64,000 nt of DNA. Source: Ignavibacteria bacterium (GTDB lineage: Bacteria; Bacteroidota; Ignavibacteria; Kapaibacteriales; UBA4661). The notes under the pieces were generated by a model. That model was not told the origin of the DNA. It saw only the letters and a program-made list of their open reading frames with translations, and searched no databases. The position numbers and the translations under genes were made by a program. This document shows positions 9,980-18,882 of the stretch, piece after piece (position 1 is the stretch's first letter; every line of letters starts with the position of its first letter). The stretch is from the NCBI GenBank assembly GCA_947459425.1, contig CANHDJ010000001.1, forward strand, positions 62,001 to 126,000, given 5' to 3'.

Positions 9980-10609
9980 ATGACTCGCGCATCCTATGTC
10001 CTCTCGCTATCACGGTCAACAGTGATTGCTTTGATAATTGCCTTTTTCACCTTGAGTTGCACCGGAAACGATGCCGAGGCACAACAGGCAAAAAAGGCAA
10101 AGAAAACATCTCCCGAAGCCGCTCCAACACAAAGCACATTAGTCTATACGCTCAAAAATGTTCAAAAAGCACAGGGCGTTGCGGTTGCGGATTTTTCTTG
10201 GATGGCAAACGGCAAAGAAGTAAAGTTTTCCGAATTTACGAAGGGCAAAACGGTCTTTTTGAATTATTGGGCAACGTGGTGTCCGCCATGCCGCCGCGAA
10301 ATTCCTGATATTATCCAGCTTGCCAAGGAATACGGCGACAAAGTAGTCTTTATAGGCATTGCGCTCGAAAACGAGTCTGCCGCCTCGGACGCACAAAAAC
10401 TCGTGAGCGGCTATGTGACCAAAAGCGGTATCAACTATATCAATCTGGTCGGCGGCAGTGATTTGGTACAGGCGGCATCTGGCTTATACGGCGATGTTCA
10501 AGCCATTCCAACGACGTTTATTTTTGGAAAAAACGGCAAAATCGCGCAACGTATCGAAGGCTCGACCAATAAAGAAGGTTTTCTCATGGAACTTCAAAAA
10601 GCAATGTAA
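9980..10609 (+). CDS. TlpA/ResA-like thioredoxin-fold lipoprotein
   Basis: A 209-residue periplasm-facing thiol-disulfide oxidoreductase. The N-terminal hydrophobic segment ends in FTLSC, a lipobox with Cys27 as predicted lipidation site. An AAKK-rich linker leads to an AhpC-TSA/Redoxin domain with active site WCPPC (Cys101, Cys104) and a cis-Pro region near AIPTTFIFG. The family keeps periplasmic cysteines reduced, for cytochrome c maturation for example. It lies 63 bp after the kinase and 27 bp before the amidase. The T9SS amidase next to it is rich in cysteines, but a functional link is only a guess. Confidence 0.85.
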   Translation: MTRASYVLSLSRSTVIALIIAFFTLSCTGNDAEAQQAKKAKKTSPEAAPTQSTLVYTLKNVQKAQGVAVADFSWMANGKEVKFSEFTKGKTVFLNYWATWCPPCRREIPDIIQLAKEYGDKVVFIGIALENESAASDAQKLVSGYVTKSGINYINLVGGSDLVQAASGLYGDVQAIPTTFIFGKNGKIAQRIEGSTNKEGFLMELQKAM

Positions 10610-10636
10610 TCACGTCCTAATCGCTGGGGAATCGTT

Positions 10637-12460
10637 ATGAATCGCCGCATCTTCTTTCTATTGGTAGCAATCGCTGTACTGATGCAGCCTTGCGGCTCAA
10701 ACACCTGCTTTGCACAAGATACTCTGACCGAAGTGCGGCGTTCTCAGAAAATTGAGCGGCAATTTGGTACAGGGCAGACACAACGCACCGCAGCAATGAC
10801 GATGATGGAAGAGAACAGTCAATCAAAAGGCTTGGTACTTCTTGGCGGCAATAATGCTCGCGGTTCAGTGGTGTTTACCGAAACACTTGAGATTTCGACC
10901 AATACACCGTTTCAGATGTGCGGCATCACGCTTCGCCTTGCTAATGCTGCGCCGGAGAATGTTCGCATCGTTGTCCGCCCGCATAATCGCCCCGAAAGCG
11001 CATGGATACTGCTTACGATTGATGACCATGCCGACAATGAAAACATGAATGACGACCTTGCGCGGCAAACAGGCAACATCACCTTGCACACTCATCCGGC
11101 AATTCTTGATGCCGAGACGCGCAGTATTGACGTGAAGGTGGAATTAGTACGCTCTGCACTGCGACGCAATCCCGTCCTGCAATCCTACCACTGTTTTGTT
11201 CACAGCCCGGGACACACAGCCCCTGATGCTCTTTCGTCAGCATTGCCCTCATCGCGTCAGCAAAAAAGCAGTGCCTCGTTGCAAAATTCCGCGTTTCCCC
11301 GCCCTGTATTTACAACCCGTACCAACTGGGGCTGCCCGTGGGGGCAAACAAGTGGACCCAACACGCTCACCCCGACAACACCAACGCACCTTATTGTGCA
11401 TCATTCCTTCAGTCCGGGCAACGATGTGACTGATTGGGCAGCGGCAGTACGCGGTATTTGGTCTTTTCACGTCAATTCTAATGGTTGGTCGGATGTTGGC
11501 TACAACTGGCTTATTGACCCCAATGGGATGATTTATCAAGGAAGAGCATGGGTGGGCGAAAACGACAATACACAAGGAGCGCATTTCTGCGGTTTTAACG
11601 GTCAAACAATGGGCGTGTGTATGTTGGGGAATTTCAACGACGTTAGTCCAACCCCTGCTGCTTTATCAAGTTTAGTACGGCTTTTAGCGTACCGCGCCTC
11701 GACAAATAGCATCAATCCTCGTGGTATGAGCTTTCATACCAATTCTATGCGGAATTTGAACCATATCTCCGGTCACAGGGACGGCTGCGCGACGGACTGC
11801 CCGGGCAATATGTTGTATCCTCAACTGCCCACTTTGCGCAATCGTGTTGTTGCTCTTTTGAATCCTCCTGCGATTGAGAAAGCATCGGTCAATGTACTCA
11901 GCACTCAATCGGCAGAAGTTTCCGCCATTGTGCGTCCGAATGGCTCGGCAACGAATGTTTTTCTGGAATGGGACAATGCACTTTCTGTCCCACCAGCGCT
12001 CCGCAACCGCCGAATGGTGCGGCAATTCACCGCAGAAGATACCGCAAGCACAGTCAGCACGGTAATTTCTGGTCTCGACCCGCGTGGAATGTATGTCTAT
12101 CGCTTTATTGCGCAAAATTCTGACACGTTGGCTCAAACATCGCAAAACACCTTCAATCTTGGACAAACAAGCGTCAGAGCGCAGCAAAATGCAGCAAATC
12201 TGCGCATTACGCCGAATCCTGTTCATGATCTTGCACAGATAACTTACACACTGGATGCTCCTGCTTTTGTACGGATTCGCGTGCGAGACATTCGCGGCAC
12301 AATTATTGCCACGCTTATCAATGGCACGGAATCACAGGGCGAACACACCACCACTTTTCGTGAAGAAAATATTGCAAATGGTCTTTATTATTGCTATCTT
12401 GAAATAATGAGCGCCGCGCAGAATCATTATATTGTACAACCACTTATGGTCGTTCGATAA
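10637..12460 (+). CDS. T9SS-exported N-acetylmuramoyl-L-alanine amidase (PGRP/Amidase_2)
   Basis: Secreted zinc amidase that would cut between MurNAc and L-Ala of peptidoglycan. A signal peptide (residues 1-26) precedes an uncharacterised beta-rich region (about 60-215) and an Amidase_2/PGRP domain (about 225-410). Zinc ligands fit His255 (or 256) in LIVHHSFSP, His380 in ISGHRDGC and Cys388 in DCPG; Tyr289 in GYNWLIDPNG matches the catalytic tyrosine. The last 85 residues (from LRITPNPVHD to PLMVVR) form a T9SS type A sorting domain, so the protein should cross the outer membrane and be released or anchored at the cell surface. That suggests action on foreign or surface peptidoglycan, not routine cell-wall turnover. 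Confidence 0.88.
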   Translation: MNRRIFFLLVAIAVLMQPCGSNTCFAQDTLTEVRRSQKIERQFGTGQTQRTAAMTMMEENSQSKGLVLLGGNNARGSVVFTETLEISTNTPFQMCGITLRLANAAPENVRIVVRPHNRPESAWILLTIDDHADNENMNDDLARQTGNITLHTHPAILDAETRSIDVKVELVRSALRRNPVLQSYHCFVHSPGHTAPDALSSALPSSRQQKSSASLQNSAFPRPVFTTRTNWGCPWGQTSGPNTLTPTTPTHLIVHHSFSPGNDVTDWAAAVRGIWSFHVNSNGWSDVGYNWLIDPNGMIYQGRAWVGENDNTQGAHFCGFNGQTMGVCMLGNFNDVSPTPAALSSLVRLLAYRASTNSINPRGMSFHTNSMRNLNHISGHRDGCATDCPGNMLYPQLPTLRNRVVALLNPPAIEKASVNVLSTQSAEVSAIVRPNGSATNVFLEWDNALSVPPALRNRRMVRQFTAEDTASTVSTVISGLDPRGMYVYRFIAQNSDTLAQTSQNTFNLGQTSVRAQQNAANLRITPNPVHDLAQITYTLDAPAFVRIRVRDIRGTIIATLINGTESQGEHTTTFREENIANGLYYCYLEIMSAAQNHYIVQPLMVVR

Positions 12461-12509
12461 CTCCATTCATATTCACTATTCGCATTGCCGGAACCCCCAA
12501 GGAATTATT

Positions 12510-13736
12510 ATGTCATTCCCTTCATCTAGTTCACCCATAATTGGTAACGCCACCTCCGCCGCGCAAGCAGTCGCACCGACAACACCAAGTGTTGTTTCTC
12601 CTGGCGATGTGCTGATTTTAATTGCTGATGACTTGCAGGATAACTTGAATATTGTCAAGGCAGTTCTGGGATACAAGGGCTACAAGGTTGATACAGCGAA
12701 AAATGGGAAGCAGGTTTTAGAGCAGGTTGCCAAGCAAATGCCGCATCTTATTTTGCTGGATATTCAAATGCCCGAAATGAACGGCTTTGAGGCGTGCCGC
12801 CAACTCAAGGCAAATCCTGAGTATAAGGATATTCCCATTATTTTTCTGACCGCAAAAGCCGATAGTTACGATATTGTTGATGGATTCAAGAATGGTGCGG
12901 TGGATTACATCACCAAGCCTTTCAACACGATGGAACTTCTGGCACGTGTGCAAACGCATCTCGAACTCAAGCGTACACGGGACTTGTTGGCGGAGAAAAA
13001 TAAGTATTTGGAAGTTATGAGCGCGGGATTGGCAAAATTGAATAATGAAAAGAATGAATTTATGACCATTGCCGCCCATGACCTGAAAAATCCTCTCTCC
13101 ACCATTCGAGGATTAGCAGACTTTGTCCGACGTGATGATGTCATCGTACCGATGGACGCAATGAAAGTGATGCTGAAAAATATCGTCATATCATCGGAAC
13201 GGATGTTCACGATTATCCATAATTTGCTGGATGTCAGTGCCATTGAAGAAGGAAGTTTTCGCTTTGACTCATTTCCGGTTGATGTGGCAGATATTCTTCG
13301 CGGGCTTGTTGGGAATGAATATCGTTACCAAGCAGAATTAAAAAATATTCGCATCCAGCTTGATATTCCTACACCGTTTTCCGCGATGATACAAGGCAGT
13401 CACGACAGTTTGACCCAGGTTATGGACAATCTTCTTTCCAATGCCATCAAATATTCCCCTGCACAAACAACAATCACAGTCACGCTCTCAAAACGTGATA
13501 CATTTTTGCGGTGCGAGGTGCGTGATGAAGGTGCAGGGCTTTCAGAGTCCGACCAAAACAACCTCTTTGGAAAATTTGCCCGCCTTTCGGCTCAACCGAC
13601 AGGAGATGAGGTTACAACAGGGCTGGGGCTGTATATTGCAAAAAAACTCACCGAAGCTATGAATGGTACGATTACCTGCCAATCCGAACTTGGCAAAGGC
13701 TCGACATTTATCGTGGAATTTCCCGTATTGGCATAG
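12510..13736 (+). CDS. Receiver-first (REC-HisKA-HATPase) soluble histidine kinase
   Basis: Cytoplasmic protein of 408 residues with no membrane helix. An N-terminal receiver domain (about 34-155) has phospho-acceptor Asp84 in LLDIQMPEMNG and the conserved Lys in YITKPF. A short coiled coil leads to HisKA with His190 in AAHDLKNPLSTIRG, then an HATPase domain with NLLSNAIKYS and GLGLYIAKK. This is the reverse of usual hybrid kinases, which have the receiver at the C-terminus; phosphorylation of the receiver may gate kinase activity. I chose ATG 12510 because AAGGA sits 6 bases upstream and the longer frame from 12432 overlaps the amidase. A second protein of the same design is at 27.8-29.0 kb. 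Confidence 0.88.
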   Translation: MSFPSSSSPIIGNATSAAQAVAPTTPSVVSPGDVLILIADDLQDNLNIVKAVLGYKGYKVDTAKNGKQVLEQVAKQMPHLILLDIQMPEMNGFEACRQLKANPEYKDIPIIFLTAKADSYDIVDGFKNGAVDYITKPFNTMELLARVQTHLELKRTRDLLAEKNKYLEVMSAGLAKLNNEKNEFMTIAAHDLKNPLSTIRGLADFVRRDDVIVPMDAMKVMLKNIVISSERMFTIIHNLLDVSAIEEGSFRFDSFPVDVADILRGLVGNEYRYQAELKNIRIQLDIPTPFSAMIQGSHDSLTQVMDNLLSNAIKYSPAQTTITVTLSKRDTFLRCEVRDEGAGLSESDQNNLFGKFARLSAQPTGDEVTTGLGLYIAKKLTEAMNGTITCQSELGKGSTFIVEFPVLA

Positions 13737-13803
13737 AAATTGGAGTTAGAAACTGGTAAATCCAAGAGCTATTCTCCCGTGACGGATTACCAGCACAACA
13801 GCT

Positions 13804-16140
13804 ATGAAACGCTCATCACAATTGGTATTTCTACTCTTTTTTGCCACAATCATACCGCTTGGCATTGCCATTGCGATTATTATTTCTGAGCAACGGGAGA
13901 CCCTTGCTGCGCACACGCGAGAAACACATCTTGCTTTAACACAAGCACTTACCAGCGCCGTTCAGAATACTATTCAGCAAACACGCCATGACTTGGCAAT
14001 TACCGGGGCAGTACTGAACACCTCTCCATTTTCCGAAAATGAGGCACTCGCCTTTCTGAACACGCAGTTTCATGATAACGCGCTTATTCACAGCGTTGGG
14101 ATATACAGCATTGCCTATAAACGTATCGAAACGCTGACAAAACAGCCTCAGCTAACGACGGATTTCCCCGACACACTCCCTGCAACTATTCTCAAGAATA
14201 TTTCTCGTCCAAACGAATCCGGTAAGAACACTCCTATTACTATTTGGTGGACACAGCAACGGAGCAAACCAGTATCGCCAGCATCCACTTCCACAGAACA
14301 GTATCTGCCTGATGCTTCTCGGCAAACAGACGAGTCTTCTGATACGACTTACCGCATGGTGCCTTTTCTGCCTATCACAACGGCGGTGCAGGGAGAACGT
14401 TTTTCAGGATATTTGCTCGTTTTACTTTCGGAAAAATATTATTTGGCACTGCTCCACAATATTGCTTTGCAAGCCTTTGGTGTTGCAAGGGGCGCAATTC
14501 ACTGCGTTGACAGCGAGTGTAGGCTTATAGCTTCAACAGAAATTGCAATGGCAGATTTCCCGCCACGATACAACGATAGAACCCTTGAAAAAGGACTTCT
14601 TGAATCGCGTCTAAAAACACAATTTTATCATCACATTACCAATGTTCTTCGTAGTTCGGAGGCGATAGAAAGTGTTGCTTTTGGTACGCTTTTTATTCAA
14701 ACGAATGCCCTTTCGCAGGAATATACCAATGCGAACAACGAAGAAGTATTTGCAACGGTAACCGGTATCCCGCTCACCAATCTCAGCATTATCATTGAAC
14801 AGCCACAATCTGTTGTTTATCAACCATTGACACACCTTCGCTTGCGGAGTTTTTTCGTAGCATCGGCGATGGCACTGGTAATGATTATTGGCGGTATAGT
14901 TTGGCAATATTGGCGAGAAAAGCGCTCTTTTGCAGGTATAAATACTGTAGATGGTAAAGGCACTATTGATGCTGAAGAGGGGAATATTGCCACGCTTTCC
15001 GAGACATATTATGCCGCCTCTAAAGAGCTGGAACAGTACCGCCGCATGGACGTAAAAACGATTCTTTTGGAGCGCAATACGCTGGAAGTGATTACCCGTC
15101 AAGCAAAAGACGGGGTGTTGATTATTGCGCCGAATAAGACTGTGATGCTTGCCAATGATACGTTTGCGGGCTTTCTTCGCAAAGACCCCATTACGCTTGA
15201 GAATAGGGGAATTAGCGAGGTTTTGCAAGATTACCCGACACTTTTGGAGCAGATAGAATCCATGTTTTCGACGCTGCGCCAAGGCTCGGAGCAGTTGCGA
15301 ACGACTGATCTGACCATAATGTTTCCTGCGCATACTACCGAACGCATATTCCACCTTATGCTCAATGGCTGCATACTTGACCGCCAGTTTATTGCACTCG
15401 TGCTGAGGTTGACCGACGTGACACAGGAACGAGAGGCGGAGCGCATAAAAACAGACATTGTAGCTTTTGTTGCCCACGAACTGCGTACACCTCTTAGCAC
15501 AATTCTTGGTATCAGCGAGGCAATCGCCTCTGGTAAAATTACAGAGCAGAGCGAAATACAGATGTTTACGCAGCATATCGCCACACAAAGTACGCGCTTG
15601 CGGGATATTATCAATGATTTTCTTGATATAAGTCGCATAGAATCAGGAAAGTTCCAACGCAACGCCGAGCCGTGCAATATCCGAGAAATTATCTTCACAA
15701 CGATTGATCTGAATATGCAGCTTGCGACAGCAAAAGATATTCTTGTGGAGTATTCGATTTCTCCAGATATTGCTTTGGTCAAAGGTGATGCACAATTGCT
15801 GGGGCAGGTCGTAACCAATCTTTTTTCCAACGCTTGCAAATACTCAGAGCTTGGCAAAACACTGCAAATAGAAGCATATAACCTTGATGAAACCAGTGTT
15901 TATTTGGCTTTCCACGACCAAGGGTACGGTATTGCGCCGGAGGCGCAGGAACGCCTATTTACCAAGTTTTTCCGCAACACCGACGATACGCGGGTAGGGG
16001 CAGAAATCGGAACAGGCTTGGGCTTAGCGTACATCAAAGAAATTGTTGAACAGTATGGCGGAAGCATCGGTGTGCAAAGCATGATCAATGTGGGTTCGAC
16101 ATTTTGGCTCAAATTACCACGTTTTTCTGATGTCCATTAA
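13804..16140 (+). CDS. Membrane PAS sensor histidine kinase
   Basis: Sensor kinase of 778 residues. An N-terminal membrane helix (about 8-28) and a second near 345-368 enclose a periplasmic sensor region of about 310 residues, helical at first, probably a dCache-like domain. A coiled coil and a PAS domain (about 425-540) precede HisKA with His558 in VAHELRTPLSTILG and an HATPase domain with NLFSNACKYS and GTGLGLAYIKEIV. It starts 67 bp after the receiver-first kinase and may pass phosphate to it; that is inference from position. The following OmpA/FecR gene starts 22 bp after its stop, so the two are probably co-transcribed. Confidence 0.87.
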   Translation: MKRSSQLVFLLFFATIIPLGIAIAIIISEQRETLAAHTRETHLALTQALTSAVQNTIQQTRHDLAITGAVLNTSPFSENEALAFLNTQFHDNALIHSVGIYSIAYKRIETLTKQPQLTTDFPDTLPATILKNISRPNESGKNTPITIWWTQQRSKPVSPASTSTEQYLPDASRQTDESSDTTYRMVPFLPITTAVQGERFSGYLLVLLSEKYYLALLHNIALQAFGVARGAIHCVDSECRLIASTEIAMADFPPRYNDRTLEKGLLESRLKTQFYHHITNVLRSSEAIESVAFGTLFIQTNALSQEYTNANNEEVFATVTGIPLTNLSIIIEQPQSVVYQPLTHLRLRSFFVASAMALVMIIGGIVWQYWREKRSFAGINTVDGKGTIDAEEGNIATLSETYYAASKELEQYRRMDVKTILLERNTLEVITRQAKDGVLIIAPNKTVMLANDTFAGFLRKDPITLENRGISEVLQDYPTLLEQIESMFSTLRQGSEQLRTTDLTIMFPAHTTERIFHLMLNGCILDRQFIALVLRLTDVTQEREAERIKTDIVAFVAHELRTPLSTILGISEAIASGKITEQSEIQMFTQHIATQSTRLRDIINDFLDISRIESGKFQRNAEPCNIREIIFTTIDLNMQLATAKDILVEYSISPDIALVKGDAQLLGQVVTNLFSNACKYSELGKTLQIEAYNLDETSVYLAFHDQGYGIAPEAQERLFTKFFRNTDDTRVGAEIGTGLGLAYIKEIVEQYGGSIGVQSMINVGSTFWLKLPRFSDVH

Positions 16141-16162
16141 CAACTATTTTTTGCGCATGATC

Positions 16163-17584
16163 ATGAAGAAACACAACATCATACTTGCTCTCGGCGCACT
16201 TATGCTTATTGTTTCCATGGGCTTAGATTCACCCAAAAACTTTGACTTTCGCCCCGGAAAAAGGCTCATTGTCAAAGGCAATATGTTTGAGGCGGGCAGT
16301 GCTACACTCTCAAATCAAGAATCGACATGGCTCAAGGAATTAAGCGCTTATCTCGCAAAACGTCCAAATTTATACATGGAAATCGCTGGCTATACCGATA
16401 ATCAGGGCGACTCACTGGCAAACAAGCGTTTATCGGAAGCACGGGCAAATGCTGTTAAAGAATATCTCGTCCGCAATGGCGTTGCGGATGCGCGTATCAA
16501 AACTCTTGGGCGTGGCTCAGAAAACCCTATTGCCTCCAATGATACCGACGAGGGACGCGGCAAAAACCGTCGCGTAGAAATCACCGCCACCAGCCCTTTT
16601 ACCGAGCGCCCGCTCACCAACAGAAACAACACGCCGCTTGCACCCGAAGGGCGCATTACTGCTATGTTGCCACCGGTGCGATCGCTTGCGCCTTGGGACG
16701 TGGACTGGCATCCGGCAAAATTAAGCGAGCCAATTTATGAATATCATCGCTTGGAGACGGGCGCAAAAGCCCGTGCCGAGATAACATTTGCCAATAAACA
16801 TCGTGTTCAAATTGCAGAACAATCGGTCGTCGTTCTGTACGGGCAAGCGGCATCGCCACTTGCTGGAAAGCCTAGTGAGCAACTACGCTTAGTTCAAGGC
16901 GGTCTTTGGGTAAAATTGAAATCTCTCAAACAATCAGAAACCTTGCGTATCAGCACAAACAGTGGGGAATTTGCACTGGGGCAGAGCAGCGCAAAAATTG
17001 AGGTTGATTCGGCAAAACGTTCATTGGTATCGGTTCACACTGGCAATGTCACACTACAAAGCACCGAAGGCGCTACGGGCGCAAGTATGACGGTCAAAGA
17101 AAATTTTGGAACACGTATTGCCGCCAATATGCAGCCGGAACAGCCCCGCTTACTGCCACCTGTACCACAGCTTTTAGAACCGCTTGGTATGGATTCGCTC
17201 TATGCTGGTACGATTTCTTTTTTATGGCGCAAAACCGCACCTCGTACTAGGTTTGAGGTAGCAAATGCCATCACATTCGACAAACCTCTTCACTCCATGA
17301 CCAACCAAGGCGATTCCGCGCAGGTTTTGCTGCCTGAAGGCGAGTGGTATGTGAAACTCGCAGCAATAGATTCTATCGGGTTGGAAAGCCGTAGTAGCAT
17401 TTATCTTTTTCGCATTGGCAAACCCCCTGTGCCACAGCGCTTTTATGCCCTGAGCCTACTCTTATTCATCGGGGCAGCATTGGCGGGCTGGTGGGGTGGT
17501 CTTACGAAGCAACCGCGCATAGCGTGGTGGTCGCTGGCATTTACCATTGCAGGTTGCACGTCATTTTTTCTCCTCCATTGGTAG
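16163..17584 (+). CDS. OmpA-domain plus FecR-domain membrane protein
   Basis: About 473 residues. After a short signal segment an OmpA-type peptidoglycan-binding domain (about 30-140) shows FEAGSATLS, IAGYTDNQGD, LSEARANAVKEYL and GKNRRVEI, all classic. A FecR-like region follows (about 175-325: LRLVQGGLWVKLKSL, VSVHTGNVTLQS), then a beta-sandwich piece, and two hydrophobic helices at the very end. OmpA domains usually sit at the C-terminus of outer-membrane proteins, so an N-terminal OmpA, middle FecR and C-terminal membrane anchor is an odd order. It could bind peptidoglycan and act as a sensor near the two kinases upstream. ATG 16163 gives a clean signal segment; an in-frame ATG at 16130 overlaps the kinase end. 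Confidence 0.8.
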   Translation: MKKHNIILALGALMLIVSMGLDSPKNFDFRPGKRLIVKGNMFEAGSATLSNQESTWLKELSAYLAKRPNLYMEIAGYTDNQGDSLANKRLSEARANAVKEYLVRNGVADARIKTLGRGSENPIASNDTDEGRGKNRRVEITATSPFTERPLTNRNNTPLAPEGRITAMLPPVRSLAPWDVDWHPAKLSEPIYEYHRLETGAKARAEITFANKHRVQIAEQSVVVLYGQAASPLAGKPSEQLRLVQGGLWVKLKSLKQSETLRISTNSGEFALGQSSAKIEVDSAKRSLVSVHTGNVTLQSTEGATGASMTVKENFGTRIAANMQPEQPRLLPPVPQLLEPLGMDSLYAGTISFLWRKTAPRTRFEVANAITFDKPLHSMTNQGDSAQVLLPEGEWYVKLAAIDSIGLESRSSIYLFRIGKPPVPQRFYALSLLLFIGAALAGWWGGLTKQPRIAWWSLAFTIAGCTSFFLLHW

Positions 17585-17761
17585 CCCTGCTTTGCACTGT
17601 CCAACAGGGGTAATGTTTAAAACAAGTTGATGATACATCGGCAAAACATTATTTAACAATGCTTTAGCTCCAAGCTATCCACTCAAAAACAACATTACCA
17701 CAAATTTTTCTCAAATTTCAGGACAAAAAAAACACCGCAAAGTGTGGCTTTGTGCGGTGTA
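17585..17761. other. Intergenic stretch with terminator and short palindrome
   Basis: No gene seen. It contains one copy of the CTGT-cca-ACAG palindrome (17597-17607) just after the OmpA/FecR gene, an A/T-rich section, and the minus-strand terminator at 17724-17760. Confidence 0.5.
17724..17760 (-). terminator. Rho-independent terminator of the frameshifted small gene
   Basis: ACACCGCA (17732-17739) pairs with TGCGGTGT (17753-17760), with AAG/CTT extending the stem inside around a bulged G. On the minus strand the hairpin is followed by a run of seven Us (the A run before 17732). It lies directly after the stop of the small coiled-coil gene and supports that gene being, or having been, transcribed. 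Confidence 0.75.
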
Positions 17762-17999
17762 TCAACGAGACTGTTCCAAACGGTCAAGGCGCTCTTTGAT
17801 GTGGGTGATTTCGCTGGCATGGAGCGCAAGCGGCTCTGCAACGACTTTTTGCATCATTTGGGAGAGTTCCCAGACGGCGTTGGTGGTGCGGTGCTGCTCA
17901 ACGCTTGACTTCGCGCATTTCTTCAACGACTGCATCAAGTTTATCGAGTTTCAGCAGCATATCCGTAAGCAACTCAACCATTCTGTTATCGGTACTCAT
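17762..17999 (-). pseudogene. Small coiled-coil protein gene interrupted by one frameshift
   Basis: Read from ATG 17999 the minus strand gives 33 residues (MSTDNRMVELLTDMLLKLDK, then LDAVVEEMREVKR) and a TGA at 17900-17898. Shifting one base at 17903 opens the other frame at once: VEQHRTTNAVWELSQMMQKV and on to a final IKERLDRLEQSR and stop at 17762. Together they make a 78-residue amphipathic helical protein of a kind common in Bacteroidota/Chlorobi (short coiled-coil, unknown role). The total length is 238 bases, one more than a multiple of three. Simple explanations are a one-base insertion or a sequencing error; the stop context CGT TGA G would also suit a +1 programmed shift. A terminator follows directly. 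Confidence 0.65.
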
Positions 18000-18146
18000 A
18001 GCGGTTTTGAAAAAAAGGGAGTACTGACGAACTATGCTTCAAACGTACCCAAGAACGGACAGAAAAGCAAGCAAAAAGTACGGCAAGTTTGACCATCCCT
18101 GTCCAACAGGAGAGCGAGGAAGATTCGCAACGTTGCTCCTTATTCT

Positions 18147-18827
18147 TCACACCTTCAGCGCGTCCCCAATACTCAGCAATGCGAGATTTTTCCCTGCCTT
18201 GGCAAAGGTCGCCTTTGCAGCATCGTGGTCAATTTTGATAAAGCCAAAGGTATCGTAGTGAACACCGAGAATATTGTTGCACTTAATGAAATCTGCCGCA
18301 ATAACAGCATCATCTATGCCCATCGTAAAATTATCCCCAAGTGGCAACAGGGCAACATCAAGATTGTACTGCTCGCCAATCAACTTCATATCCATTGTTA
18401 ATGCGGTGTCGCCGGAGTAATAGAACGTTCCTTCGCTATTTTGCACAATAAATCCCATCGGATTTCCTCCGTATGTACCATCCGGCATACCGCTTGAATG
18501 CTGGGCTGCAGTGCATTTGACCGTACCAAAATCAAACACCCATTTTCCGCCGACATTCATCGGATGTACTTTTTCAATGCCTTGCTTATTGAGCCAAACC
18601 ATGATTTCCCAAGCGCAGACAGCAGTAGCGCCGGATTCTTGCAGAATGCTGACGGCATCTTCAATATGGTCGAAATGCCCGTGCGAAATAAGGACGTAAT
18701 CAGGCTTAATGGCAGCGATGTCAATATGCTTGGCGAGTTCGTTAGGTCGGATATATGGGTCGAAAAGCAAGCGTTTACCGGAGGTTTCGAGCAGAAAGCA
18801 TGAGTGTCCGTAGTAGGTAATCGTCAT
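18147..18827 (-). CDS. UPF0173/UlaG-like metal-dependent hydrolase
   Basis: A 226-residue metallo-beta-lactamase-fold hydrolase of the UPF0173 family. The metal-binding HGHFDH motif is at residues 49-54, with further ligand regions AQHSSGMPDG, YYSGDTAL and GVHYDTFG. The protein starts with MTITYYGHSCFLLE, typical of the family. I chose ATG 18827 because AGGAG lies 10 bases upstream and the family N-terminus begins there. The substrate is unknown; relatives act on phosphodiester or lactone bonds. It is followed on the minus strand by intergenic DNA and then the broken small gene. Confidence 0.87.
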   Translation of the reverse strand: MTITYYGHSCFLLETSGKRLLFDPYIRPNELAKHIDIAAIKPDYVLISHGHFDHIEDAVSILQESGATAVCAWEIMVWLNKQGIEKVHPMNVGGKWVFDFGTVKCTAAQHSSGMPDGTYGGNPMGFIVQNSEGTFYYSGDTALTMDMKLIGEQYNLDVALLPLGDNFTMGIDDAVIAADFIKCNNILGVHYDTFGFIKIDHDAAKATFAKAGKNLALLSIGDALKV

Positions 18828-18882
18828 GGCGTAGGTTCTCCTGAAGATTATTGGTGAAATACTGTGAACAGTGGGGTAGGCG

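Noticed and set aside
14611..15588. Minus-strand open frame of 325 codons
   Set aside because: It is antisense to the sensor kinase at 13804-16140, whose domains are clear.
17742..18092. Plus-strand open frame of 116 codons
   Set aside because: The opposite strand holds the frameshifted coiled-coil gene and its terminator; the plus-strand peptide is low-complexity and begins within the terminator hairpin.
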